Below are positions 7,132-13,788 of a stretch of DNA of 28,029 bases, in pieces (positions within the stretch are counted from its first letter, which is position 1; each line of letters opens with the position of its first letter). Position numbers and translations under genes: made by a program. Under the pieces are notes generated by a model. That model searched no databases. It was not told the origin of the DNA and was given only the letters and a program-made list of their open reading frames with translations. The DNA lies in the IMG/VR virus record IMGVR_UViG_3300029977_000008, positions 1 through 28,029 of that record; one strand, written 5' to 3'. The DNA comes from a virus.

Positions 7132-8059
7132 TAAAGGTAGTTTTTGTTGACTGGGAGATTTCGCTCCCAGCGACCTTTGATATATCATAAATTGGTTTCA
7201 TCATTTCTACGTCATTTTTAATAACTCGCTCCCATTTAATAATTTTTCCTTTTTTTTCTTTATTTTCCATAGCCACAATATCGTCAATAAATTTATAAAC
7301 CGTTTCAAGCGAAAATTTTGTTAAATAATCTGTTTCTTTTAAAATCTTTATTGTTTTGATAATCATTTCATTTGAATAACCTTCTAAAAGTTTTGCTGGC
7401 CTGAGATTTCGCTTAATAATGCTTTGAAGTTGCTCTTTATTTTGCGGATTTAACGGCTTTTCTTTAATCCAAAGGCCAATAATTTGAATATGCCTTCTTT
7501 TATCGTTAAGCATTTTTTCAATTTCGGTGTTTAAGGAAAAGTCCGTCAAAACTTGTTTTGACATACTTTTATTATTTATATTATTACTAAGGAATTTATT
7601 ATTATTACTTAATAATAATTGTGGTTCCCGTTTCCACCCTCTGGATTCGGGAACCTCTGGACTAGGAACCTCTGGACTTTTTATCTGATTGATGATATTT
7701 TCCGCATTAAATAAAGGTTTTATCTTAACAAACCACCTTTTAATCACTTTTTTATTGCTATTTTTTGCCTTTTCTTTATAAGGAATGGTTTCAATTATAC
7801 CCCATTCAGTTAATTGTTTTTTTGCCTTTAAAAGGTCTTGTTTTCTCATTTTAAGGTTTTGTCTGACAAAATCATTAGAGGCCCAAATTTTTTTATGATT
7901 TTTTTGTAGTTTAGAACAATAGCAATAAAAAATAAATAAATAAATTTCATCTTTTGCCTTTTGTTTTATCAAAAATTCTAATGTTGGTTTGTGAATAATT
8001 ACTGAATCTTCTAAAATGTTTTTTAAACTTTCTTCCCAATTGTTGGTTATTTGTTCCAT
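7121..8059 (-). CDS. Replication initiator, lambda-O-like layout
   Basis: This 312-aa protein has three parts. Residues about 20-110 are a helical winged-helix region (ASNDFVRQNLKMRKQDLL, then KKQLTEWGIIETIPY and a basic strand). A low-complexity linker (residues 127-167, SPEVPSPEVP and then Asn-rich) follows. The C-terminal domain (residues about 185-270, with GYSNEMIIKTIKILKETDY and FSLETVYKFIDDIVAM) is of the type found at the end of phage replication proteins that recruit helicase. The linker is encoded by iteron-like repeats and an AT-rich tract, as in the lambda O gene, where the origin lies in the middle of the initiator gene. No polymerase or helicase is present in the genome, so host enzymes must be recruited. 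Function is inferred from layout; the wHTH is moderately clear. Confidence 0.7.
   Translation of the reverse strand: MEQITNNWEESLKNILEDSVIIHKPTLEFLIKQKAKDEIYLFIFYCYCSKLQKNHKKIWASNDFVRQNLKMRKQDLLKAKKQLTEWGIIETIPYKEKAKNSNKKVIKRWFVKIKPLFNAENIINQIKSPEVPSPEVPESRGWKREPQLLLSNNNKFLSNNINNKSMSKQVLTDFSLNTEIEKMLNDKRRHIQIIGLWIKEKPLNPQNKEQLQSIIKRNLRPAKLLEGYSNEMIIKTIKILKETDYLTKFSLETVYKFIDDIVAMENKEKKGKIIKWERVIKNDVEMMKPIYDISKVAGSEISQSTKTTFNEN
7151..7170 (-). other. GC-rich hairpin at the end of the initiator gene
   Basis: CTGGGAG at 7151-7157 pairs with CTCCCAG at 7164-7170, leaving a six-base loop, in the last codons of the initiator gene. The flanking 10-mer AGCGACCTTT (7169-7178, plus strand) recurs exactly upstream of the coat gene at 25329-25338. 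There is no U-run on either side, so an intrinsic terminator is unlikely. Confidence 0.6.
7565..7680 (-). other. Candidate replication origin inside the initiator gene
   Basis: Reading the minus strand from 7680, there are two 15-bp repeats of the form AGTCCAGAGGTTCC and a third degenerate copy (AATCCAGAGGG). An 8-bp inverted repeat overlaps them (GGTTCCCG at 7623-7630 with CGGGAACC at 7648-7655). A tract at 7565-7620 made almost only of A and T follows, itself with repeated TAGTAATAAT/TAAGTAATAAT units. Iterons beside an easily melted tract within the initiator gene is the lambda ori design. Direct evidence is repeats plus base composition; origin function is inferred. Confidence 0.55.
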
Positions 8060-8060
8060 A

Positions 8061-8480
8061 TTATTTTAAATAATCCCAAGCATTAATAAATTGAGAATAA
8101 TATTTCCAATTTTTAGTGTTAGAAAATGGATAAATTGCGATTGCTTTTTCTCCTTTAATTTTTTCTGCTGGAATAACTAAAAAAATAGTTTTGTTTTTTG
8201 TTCGACCAATGCAAATTAAAACATCAAATTTTCCTTTTTCTTTTGTATAATCAAAAGTCCAACGACCATATTTATATTTTGGAGAAATTTTAGAATAATT
8301 TTCATTGGCACATTTAACTTCAACTCTTTTTCCATTAACGATAAAATCAAAATCATGAGAATTATCTTTTTCAACATTACATTGAAATTTGAAACCTAAA
8401 TCATTAAATTTATTAATGGCTAAATATTCTCCTAATTTTCCAGTGGTAAAATTTTTTCCGAATAAATTTGTTTGCTTCAT
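8061..8480 (-). CDS. PD-(D/E)XK endonuclease-like protein (first gene after the early promoter)
   Basis: A 139-aa protein from ATG 8480 (MKQTNLFGKNFTTGKLGEYL). Motifs are GKLGEYLA (Glu18), SHDFDFIVNGKRVEVKCAN with Asp45, Glu54 and Lys56, and a later basic strand pair. This is the compact restriction-endonuclease fold shared by Holliday-junction and restriction-type nucleases. Being first in the operon it may attack host DNA or act in phage recombination; sequence does not decide. An in-frame TTG at 8549 would add 23 residues but has no ribosome site. ATG 8480 lies about 7 nt after a TATAAT, so a leaderless transcript is likely. Confidence 0.75.
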   Translation of the reverse strand: MKQTNLFGKNFTTGKLGEYLAINKFNDLGFKFQCNVEKDNSHDFDFIVNGKRVEVKCANENYSKISPKYKYGRWTFDYTKEKGKFDVLICIGRTKNKTIFLVIPAEKIKGEKAIAIYPFSNTKNWKYYSQFINAWDYLK

Positions 8481-8487
8481 ATATTTT

Positions 8488-8515
8488 ATTATAACTCTTT
8501 TCAAAGTTATGACAA
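8488..8515 (-). promoter_or_regulatory. Second promoter, probably giving a leaderless mRNA
   Basis: On the minus strand TTGTCA (8515-8510) and TATAAT (8493-8488) are 16 bp apart. Only seven bases separate the -10 from ATG 8480, so transcription would start at or next to the start codon. Confidence 0.6.
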
Positions 8516-8521
8516 CATTAC

Positions 8522-8530
8522 TTATCCACA
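8522..8530 (+). promoter_or_regulatory. Perfect DnaA box (TTATCCACA)
   Basis: The nine bases match the consensus DnaA box exactly and lie between the two promoters, just upstream of the replication block. It could load host DnaA for replication or tie early transcription to the host cell cycle. I saw no second perfect box nearby; a one-mismatch copy at about 21084-21092 is inside a fibre gene. Confidence 0.65.
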
Positions 8531-8598
8531 GGCCCAGAAAAATTTTCAATGTTTCCGACTTTTACGAAATTTGCTGATAAAATCTATACTTTTAAGAC

Positions 8599-8626
8599 AT
8601 TATAACATAAAAAAAAATCTTGTCAA
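8599..8626 (-). promoter_or_regulatory. Strong sigma-70 promoter for the rightmost operon start
   Basis: TTGACA (8626-8621) and TATAAT (8604-8599) both match consensus with a 16-bp spacer, and TGT precedes the -10, giving an extended -10. Transcription would start near 8592 and run with all genes. It is the best promoter in the genome and stands in the only substantial gap between genes. Confidence 0.88.
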
Positions 8627-8640
8627 ATTATTTTTCTCTT

Positions 8641-8690
8641 AATTTTTTTAAAAAATAAAAAACCCATCTCAATTTAATTGAGAAAAATTT
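8641..8690 (-). terminator. Weak hairpin terminator after the lysis block
   Basis: The palindrome at 8667-8683 (TCTCAATT...AATTGAGA) is followed on the minus strand by GGG and a run of T. The stem is AT-rich and short, so efficiency may be modest. It lies after the last late gene and directly before the strong promoter, where a terminator would be expected. The opposite strand also has T after the stem. Confidence 0.5.
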
Positions 8691-8714
8691 TTTTAAATTT
8701 AATCTAAACATTTT

Positions 8715-8894
8715 CTAAAAATTTTTTGGCAATGCTTTTTCAATTGCTAACAAAACTCCAGTCAAAAGAGAAACATAAACAGCATCTAAATTGAATTCTG
8801 GTAAAACTTTAACAGCATAAAGAATGCCAGCAGAAAGCATTGTTCCAATCAATCCTTTGAGAAATCTTTTTAAGATTAAAGGGAATGGTGTCAT
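8715..8894 (-). CDS. Small holin-like membrane protein
   Basis: A 59-aa protein from ATG 8894 to TAG 8717. It has two hydrophobic stretches: GLIGTMLSAGILYAVKVL at about residues 14-31 and VYVSLLTGVLLAIEKAL at about 40-56, separated by a short polar turn. Small two-helix membrane proteins ending a late operon beside a wall-degrading enzyme are typical holins, which open the inner membrane for lysis. It begins 10 bp after the protease stop and is the last gene before the terminator. The reading frame is clear; holin function is inferred from size, topology and place. Confidence 0.65.
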   Translation of the reverse strand: MTPFPLILKRFLKGLIGTMLSAGILYAVKVLPEFNLDAVYVSLLTGVLLAIEKALPKNF

Positions 8895-8904
8895 AGGTGT
8901 TATT

Positions 8905-9861
8905 TTATATCAATTTCTTTTCTTTAGCCTCTGGTTTGGTATAGTGAAGCCAAATATCGCCATTTTTATTTTTAAAAACAGTTTCAAAATCCCATCTCCC
9001 AGCAGTTAATCCATAAAATTCTCTTTTGGTGGGATTTCTTTTAATCTGATTTAAAATATAAAGCCAATCTCTCCAACTTAATATCTTAAACATCAAATCA
9101 AAATCATCTGTCTTGTCGCCATATTTTTCGTCAACTCTAAATTTTGTTGACCCTTTTTTTGTAATATTGTATTTCATAGCAATTGTTATTTTTTTAATAT
9201 CATATAAATAAGTTGGTTTGTTGTAATATAAATAACTATCATAAATTTTGGCTTTATTCCCTTCATATCCATAACACATGACGGCGTGAGTTCCGTTATT
9301 AATAACCACTTGTAAAGGACCATATTTTAACGCTTCTTTAATTGCTTCCTCGGTGGTATCAATCCATCTATAAGTAATTTCCCATTCATTTAATCTTGAT
9401 TTGGCTCTATCAAGCAATTCTTGTGGAATAGGGATGTAATATTCTTCGCAACTTCTTATTTCTGTTGGATTTGGAAATTCTTCTTCATAAAGAAAACCAG
9501 TAGTTCGCCAATCATTAGCCACTCGATGTAAATAATTTCCCCTATAGCATTGCGTGCCAGAAGTAATGGCTGATTTTCTATCCGACAAATTACATTTAAT
9601 TCCATATTTTCTTCTTAATAAGGTTTCTAAACAATTAGCCGAACTAAAATTGGTGCAAGCATAAGTTTCGGCCCATTTTAAAAATTGTGGCTCAAATTCT
9701 GGTAAATAATCATCCCATTGCCCATCAGGACATAAAACTTCTTCATCTGCTCCAATTCCAACCCAATCAAATTTTTTCTCTTCATCACTTCTTGGGTCTG
9801 GAATAACACCATGATTTTTAAATTTGTTTTTTTTGAACAAATTTTTAAGTAAATTAAACAT
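8905..9861 (-). CDS. Papain-like cysteine protease, candidate endolysin or virion peptidase
   Basis: A 318-aa protein from ATG 9861 (MFNLLKNLFKKNKF). TYACTNFSSANCLE at residues 67-80 mirrors the papain CWAFS helix with nucleophile Cys69. GTHAVMCYGYEG supplies His192, and IYDSYLYY supplies Asp208 in place of the usual Asn. No Gln is seen six residues before the cysteine, so the oxyanion residue is uncertain. The C-terminal 80 residues are extra. A longer frame from ATG 10032 would overlap the upstream zinc gene and read through a hairpin, so I rejected it. Between a coiled-coil membrane protein and a holin-like gene, a role in cutting peptidoglycan crosslinks is plausible; protein processing is the alternative. 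Confidence 0.75.
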   Translation of the reverse strand: MFNLLKNLFKKNKFKNHGVIPDPRSDEEKKFDWVGIGADEEVLCPDGQWDDYLPEFEPQFLKWAETYACTNFSSANCLETLLRRKYGIKCNLSDRKSAITSGTQCYRGNYLHRVANDWRTTGFLYEEEFPNPTEIRSCEEYYIPIPQELLDRAKSRLNEWEITYRWIDTTEEAIKEALKYGPLQVVINNGTHAVMCYGYEGNKAKIYDSYLYYNKPTYLYDIKKITIAMKYNITKKGSTKFRVDEKYGDKTDDFDLMFKILSWRDWLYILNQIKRNPTKREFYGLTAGRWDFETVFKNKNGDIWLHYTKPEAKEKKLI

Positions 9862-9880
9862 AGTTTTTCTTTTTGAAGAT

Positions 9881-9960
9881 GGGCGGGGGGTATCAGTGGT
9901 GATGGCCCATTGACCTTTGGCTTTAAAAAGCCCATTTTGATACCTCCCCGCCCAGGGAGG
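9881..9960 (-). promoter_or_regulatory. Structured leader with two competing stems
   Basis: One long stem pairs 9881-9895 (GGGCGGGG...TATCA) with 9938-9953, with one bulge. A different perfect 6-bp GC stem pairs CCTCCC (9943-9948) with GGGAGG (9955-9960). The two share bases and cannot coexist. A third small stem is at 9919-9932 (GGCTTT/AAAGCC). On the mRNA the short stem forms first and the long one later, the geometry of an attenuator or switch, though no T-run follows. It fills the gap between the zinc gene and the protease gene. Confidence 0.65.
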
Positions 9961-9967
9961 CAAGATT

Positions 9968-10141
9968 TTAATCCCAAGGCCTTTCTTCTTCTTCTTCTGG
10001 TTTTTCAAATTCAATAACGAGAACTCTTTCATCTAAACATTCATTACAAACAAAAATCAGAATTAGAGTGTTATTTTCGTAATCGTAATCTTTAATGACA
10101 TAATTGCCTACTTTGCATTTTAAACAAGTTAAATATGCCAT
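9968..10141 (-). CDS. Tiny zinc-binding protein
   Basis: A 57-aa protein, MAYLTCLKCKVGNYVI followed by VCNECLDERV and an acidic tail with a run of Glu ending RPWD. The two CxxC pairs form a probable zinc ribbon. It is preceded by the best Shine-Dalgarno in the genome, so it is surely translated and probably made in quantity. No family is recognised. It lies between the DEDDy exonuclease and the papain-like protease. Confidence 0.8.
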   Translation of the reverse strand: MAYLTCLKCKVGNYVIKDYDYENNTLILIFVCNECLDERVLVIEFEKPEEEEERPWD

Positions 10142-10145
10142 CTTA

Positions 10146-10155
10146 CACCTCCTTT
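10146..10155 (-). promoter_or_regulatory. Perfect Shine-Dalgarno AAAGGAGGTG
   Basis: AAAGGAGGTG ends 4 nt before ATG 10141. Other genes here have A/T-only leaders, so this site is an exception and fixes the start of the 57-aa gene. A second AAGGAGG lies further upstream in the same roughly 80-bp gap, followed by two GGCATTTAA repeats but by no obvious start codon. Confidence 0.85.
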
Positions 10156-10220
10156 AAAATACCTTGTTTTTTGCGTTTAAATGCCCTTAAATGCCTCCTT
10201 TTTTATTTATAGGTATAAAA

Positions 10221-11003
10221 CTATTTAATGATATCATCTTTATCAATATACCTTACAAACCAATTACTAATTGACCATTTACCACATTTTTTACATTTAA
10301 ATCGCTGTCTTTTGATTCCTGTGCTTAAATAACTCCATCCCTTACATATTATATCACGTGAACCGCAATAAGGACAAGTATCTTTTTTCACATAAATGGC
10401 TGGATGTTTGGTGGCGTATGGTCTAAATTTCAAATAAATTTTTTCTAATAAAGCCACATCCCTTTTGTTATACCTTCTTAAAGTTTCCCAATCTTTTTCG
10501 CTGGCTGTCCTTTCAGTTAATCTAACCCATAATCTATTTTTTTCAGTTATTTTTTCTTTCCGACCTAAACCTAAATATTCACATAAATCTTCTAATGAGT
10601 TGGAATTAAAGCCAAATTTATAATAAGCAAATTTTTTGGTGTCAAAAATTTTAAATGGCGGTGGTGGTGGCAAATTATATTTGAGAAAAAAAGTATTGAT
10701 TTTTCTAATATCAAATTTTTCAGCATTATGAGCAACAATGATATCTGCTTTTTCAATAACTTTATAAAGTTCATTAACCAATTTTTGATTATTAAATTTG
10801 AAATCTTTTTCAGTAAAACAGGTTATATTTTTTGTTCCAAGCCATTTATAGGCAAAAGATAATAATCTGCTTTCTTGCTCATAGATAAATATATCCTGCT
10901 GGTATTTGCCAAAACAATAGCCTTTGTTATATGAGGTTTCAATATCAAAGAGCAAAACTCTAAATTCTTTTTCTTCTGGAACAATTTCTTTTATTCCAGA
11001 CAT
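10221..11003 (-). CDS. DEDDy 3'-5' exonuclease with C-terminal zinc ribbon
   Basis: A 260-aa protein. ExoI is LLFDIETSYN (Asp20, Glu22), ExoII is VAHNAEKFDIRKI (Asp98), and ExoIII is YNKRDVALLEKIY (Tyr178, Asp182), so the four acidic residues and the DEDDy tyrosine are present. This resembles the exonuclease half of family-B polymerases or the YprB RNase H-like group, but no polymerase domain follows. Instead a zinc ribbon with CPYCGS (Cys210, Cys213) and KCKKCGKW (Cys237, Cys240) ends the protein. It may trim or degrade nucleic acid, binding it through the ribbon. Its place among late genes, away from the replication block, is odd. It ends with TAG. Confidence 0.82.
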   Translation of the reverse strand: MSGIKEIVPEEKEFRVLLFDIETSYNKGYCFGKYQQDIFIYEQESRLLSFAYKWLGTKNITCFTEKDFKFNNQKLVNELYKVIEKADIIVAHNAEKFDIRKINTFFLKYNLPPPPPFKIFDTKKFAYYKFGFNSNSLEDLCEYLGLGRKEKITEKNRLWVRLTERTASEKDWETLRRYNKRDVALLEKIYLKFRPYATKHPAIYVKKDTCPYCGSRDIICKGWSYLSTGIKRQRFKCKKCGKWSISNWFVRYIDKDDIIK

Positions 11004-11006
11004 AAA

Positions 11007-11219
11007 TTATTTTTTATAATTATTTTTTTTCATTACAATCAATTGCCAAATTTGGCTGACAACCAAACCAATAAAAGCAACCATCACTGCCTTAAAATAC
11101 CATAATAATTCAGCCATTTGAGCTTTCAAAACAGCCACATCCATTGCCAATTGGGTGTAATCATCATTTAGAGTTTTTAGGTGTTGTAAAATTTCTTGAA
11201 TAATTTGGTCATAATTCAT
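11007..11219 (-). CDS. Small coiled-coil membrane protein (XhlA/holin-like)
   Basis: A 70-aa protein with an N-terminal heptad coiled coil (IIQEILQHLKTLNDDYTQL, VAVLKAQMAELL) followed by one transmembrane helix at about residues 44-62 (VMVAFIGLVVSQIWQLIVM) and a basic tail. The pattern of short coiled coil, single helix and positive tail resembles the XhlA-type lysis accessory proteins. It follows the tail fibre and opens the lysis block. A two-part lysis membrane system with the 59-aa protein is a reasonable guess. Confidence 0.65.
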   Translation of the reverse strand: MNYDQIIQEILQHLKTLNDDYTQLAMDVAVLKAQMAELLWYFKAVMVAFIGLVVSQIWQLIVMKKNNYKK

Positions 11220-11225
11220 ATGCGT

Positions 11226-13784
11226 TTATCTTATTAAGGTCCTATCTTTAAACCAAATCGCCATCCAATCAATGTTTATTAGATTGGTAGCGGTTGTGCC
11301 AGAATTGGTAGCCACCACTCCAGCCCCAGTTTCTCTACCAGAAGCAGTTGGAATATTAGTTGTTAAATAATCAGTCCAAAGTAAGTTTCCAGCATCATCA
11401 TAAAGATAGAAATCAACTCTTGTTGCGTTTGAATTAACCACTAATTTTGCCCGATACCAAGTATTGATAGTTAATGTATAAGAAGTTGAGGTTGTGCTTC
11501 TGGCTGAATTGTTTGCTGTTTTTCCGACAATGTTTAATGAATTGGCTGGGATTTCAAAATAAACACCATCAGTTGCATCAGAACTGCTTGTTGTATCTAA
11601 ATAGCCAAACCTTAAAGTTGTATTAGTTCCACTGGCAACTAAATGCTGGAAAATAATCTCAAAAACTTCTCCTCCACCAATTCTGAAAGCAGTTGTATCT
11701 GTTTGAATTCTACCTCCTGAATTAGCGGTTGTAGATGAAGTCAATCTTAAAATTCCTGGATGATGTTGGTCTGATGCTACTTTTGCTTGCGTTCCTGAAT
11801 TGATTGCTACATAATCAAAAGGATAACATGCTTCAACGGTTGCTCCAGTAGCAATTCCTAAAAAGTCAGTATAGTAAAATGGTTTAACTCTGGTATAAGC
11901 CAGCAATGTATCAATATCAGTAATTCCGCCTCCACCGCCACCAGTTGATGAAATTGTTAATTTAACTTCTTCATTAGCATTATCATCTTCAACATTTATA
12001 CTGATACCTGAACCTTCAATAAAGTTTAATCTCCTTCTTGTGCCGATATTTGAGCCAGAATTTTTTCTGATAGTTATTCTGGCATTAGCATCTAAATTTC
12101 CAGTTATGGGGTCAGAACCATTAGATTGATGAGTTGAAGCATGCAAAGGTAAAGGAAAATCTGATTTTGAGACGATATACCAATTGCTTCTTCCATCTGA
12201 ACGAATAACTACATAATCGTATCTTTTTGAAAGAACATATGAATTTTGCCCGTCAATGTATTGATTAAGTCCTCCTTGAGAATAAGGATAAATAACAACA
12301 CTTCCAGAACCAATATTTTTAATCTCATATTCTCTACCAGGAATTGATGTTAAATCTGGTAAATAAACATTCAAAAAAACAAAAGGACTGGCATAAATGG
12401 TATGATGAGTTTCATTTAAAATAATATCACTACTAACAATATCTATCTTTTTAGCAACTGAACCGCCGATATCTAAATAACTATTAGGTGAGGATTTTTT
12501 AATACCAATTTTGCCTGTGCCCGTGATATCAAAGTTCAAGTTATAATTTCTTAAAGCAATCGTGGTATTTTCAATTAAACTTCCGCCTAATTTTACTTGA
12601 TTTCCACTTAAAGTAAGACCATTAACAAAATCATAATTTGATAAGTCAAAAAGAAGTTGCCATTCATAAATATCGCTATGCCATTTATAAACATTATTTT
12701 CATCATTAACTGCTACTATCCAAGTTGATTGTGGTGTATAACCATTCCAAGAACTACCATTCCATTCAGCAATTTTATAAACTCCAATTTGAGAAAAAGC
12801 AGTATTAGTTGTTGCGTTATAAATTGTCCCACCAGCAACAGGATTAGGAATACCTTCTTGAACTACAATTCTTGTATTATTTGGGGGTTGAAATTCTACA
12901 ACTTGGATTGTATACCAACCATTATTGCCCACAGAATTTCTAACTAAAATTTTATCCTGTGGTGAATAATAAGGAATTCTATTACCAGAAATTATAAAAG
13001 TATCAGGTAGTTGTATTTCAACAATATTATCAGAAACCGCATAATTGATAATATATCTATCGCCAATAGCGGGGTTTGCTGGTGGTTGTGATAAATCTTT
13101 ATCTTTAACTGCCTTTTGCCATTCAATAGCCAAAGTAGCAAGTTCATCTACATATTTTTTATGAACCGCTTGATAATCAGAGGTTGGATTTGAGGAGGGT
13201 AAAATTGGAAAAGAACTAAAGGTTTTAATTCCATCTATAGTTTGGTCGCCAGTTAAATTAACTTTATTATCTAAGGCATTTTGTAAATCTGTTTGGTCTG
13301 ATAATGTACCAGTAATGTTGCCCCAAGAAATATCAGAAGTTAAAGCAAAGGTGCCAGATTTATCGGGAAAAGTAAAGGTTTGATGAGCAGTTAGTAAAGC
13401 AGCATCAAGAGTAGCACTAAAACCAGAATCCTGGTCTATAATTTTTATTTTAGTTGCCCAATTCAAAGAGGAAATACCATTATTGGATGTAAGATTTCTA
13501 TTTTGTAGGTCTATTGCTTCATAATCATCAAAATTAGAAAATAAGGATTCAGCTTTAATTATAGAAGCATTTAATAAATCATACCCTCCCAAATCCACAT
13601 TTTGAGTCGCTCCTGTATAAGGAACATAATTTTCCAAATCAGTATAGTTAGCCTTAGCATCTAATGCTTCCTGTAAATCTGTCTGGTCTGATAATGTTCC
13701 GCCAATATCTCCCCATTTTACATCTTTTGCACCTCCTCCCTTTTCGTAATAATCAAGTTTTTTTTGTCGTGGTCTGTAAGGCAT
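11226..13784 (-). CDS. Tail fibre / host-binding protein
   Basis: An 852-aa fibre. The N-terminal region carries two copies of a TLSDQTDLQ-ALD module (near residues 30 and 160) and a unit reading QTIDGIKTFSSFPILP with AVHKKYVD, a repeat also found in the other fibre gene. A DUF2793-like segment follows (about residues 225-385, with PPANPAIGDRYII and WNGSSWNGYTPQSTW). Strand-rich shaft follows, then a Gly-rich hinge (GGGGGG) and a C-terminal lectin-like beta sandwich ending INIDWMAIWF. It probably binds the host surface as a trimer. It starts 4 bp after the stop of the 1443-aa gene. Confidence 0.82.
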   Translation of the reverse strand: MPYRPRQKKLDYYEKGGGAKDVKWGDIGGTLSDQTDLQEALDAKANYTDLENYVPYTGATQNVDLGGYDLLNASIIKAESLFSNFDDYEAIDLQNRNLTSNNGISSLNWATKIKIIDQDSGFSATLDAALLTAHQTFTFPDKSGTFALTSDISWGNITGTLSDQTDLQNALDNKVNLTGDQTIDGIKTFSSFPILPSSNPTSDYQAVHKKYVDELATLAIEWQKAVKDKDLSQPPANPAIGDRYIINYAVSDNIVEIQLPDTFIISGNRIPYYSPQDKILVRNSVGNNGWYTIQVVEFQPPNNTRIVVQEGIPNPVAGGTIYNATTNTAFSQIGVYKIAEWNGSSWNGYTPQSTWIVAVNDENNVYKWHSDIYEWQLLFDLSNYDFVNGLTLSGNQVKLGGSLIENTTIALRNYNLNFDITGTGKIGIKKSSPNSYLDIGGSVAKKIDIVSSDIILNETHHTIYASPFVFLNVYLPDLTSIPGREYEIKNIGSGSVVIYPYSQGGLNQYIDGQNSYVLSKRYDYVVIRSDGRSNWYIVSKSDFPLPLHASTHQSNGSDPITGNLDANARITIRKNSGSNIGTRRRLNFIEGSGISINVEDDNANEEVKLTISSTGGGGGGITDIDTLLAYTRVKPFYYTDFLGIATGATVEACYPFDYVAINSGTQAKVASDQHHPGILRLTSSTTANSGGRIQTDTTAFRIGGGEVFEIIFQHLVASGTNTTLRFGYLDTTSSSDATDGVYFEIPANSLNIVGKTANNSARSTTSTSYTLTINTWYRAKLVVNSNATRVDFYLYDDAGNLLWTDYLTTNIPTASGRETGAGVVATNSGTTATNLINIDWMAIWFKDRTLIR

Positions 13785-13788
13785 ATTT

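Noticed and set aside
7132-7188. Upstream extension of the 63-aa gene (MIYQRSLGAK...)
   Set aside because: It reads through the GC-rich hairpin in a different frame from the initiator; a start at 7131 next to the initiator stop is more natural.
9862-10032. 57-residue N-terminal extension of the papain-like protein
   Set aside because: It overlaps the zinc-binding 57-aa gene and translates a hairpin; the extension has no protein-like pattern.
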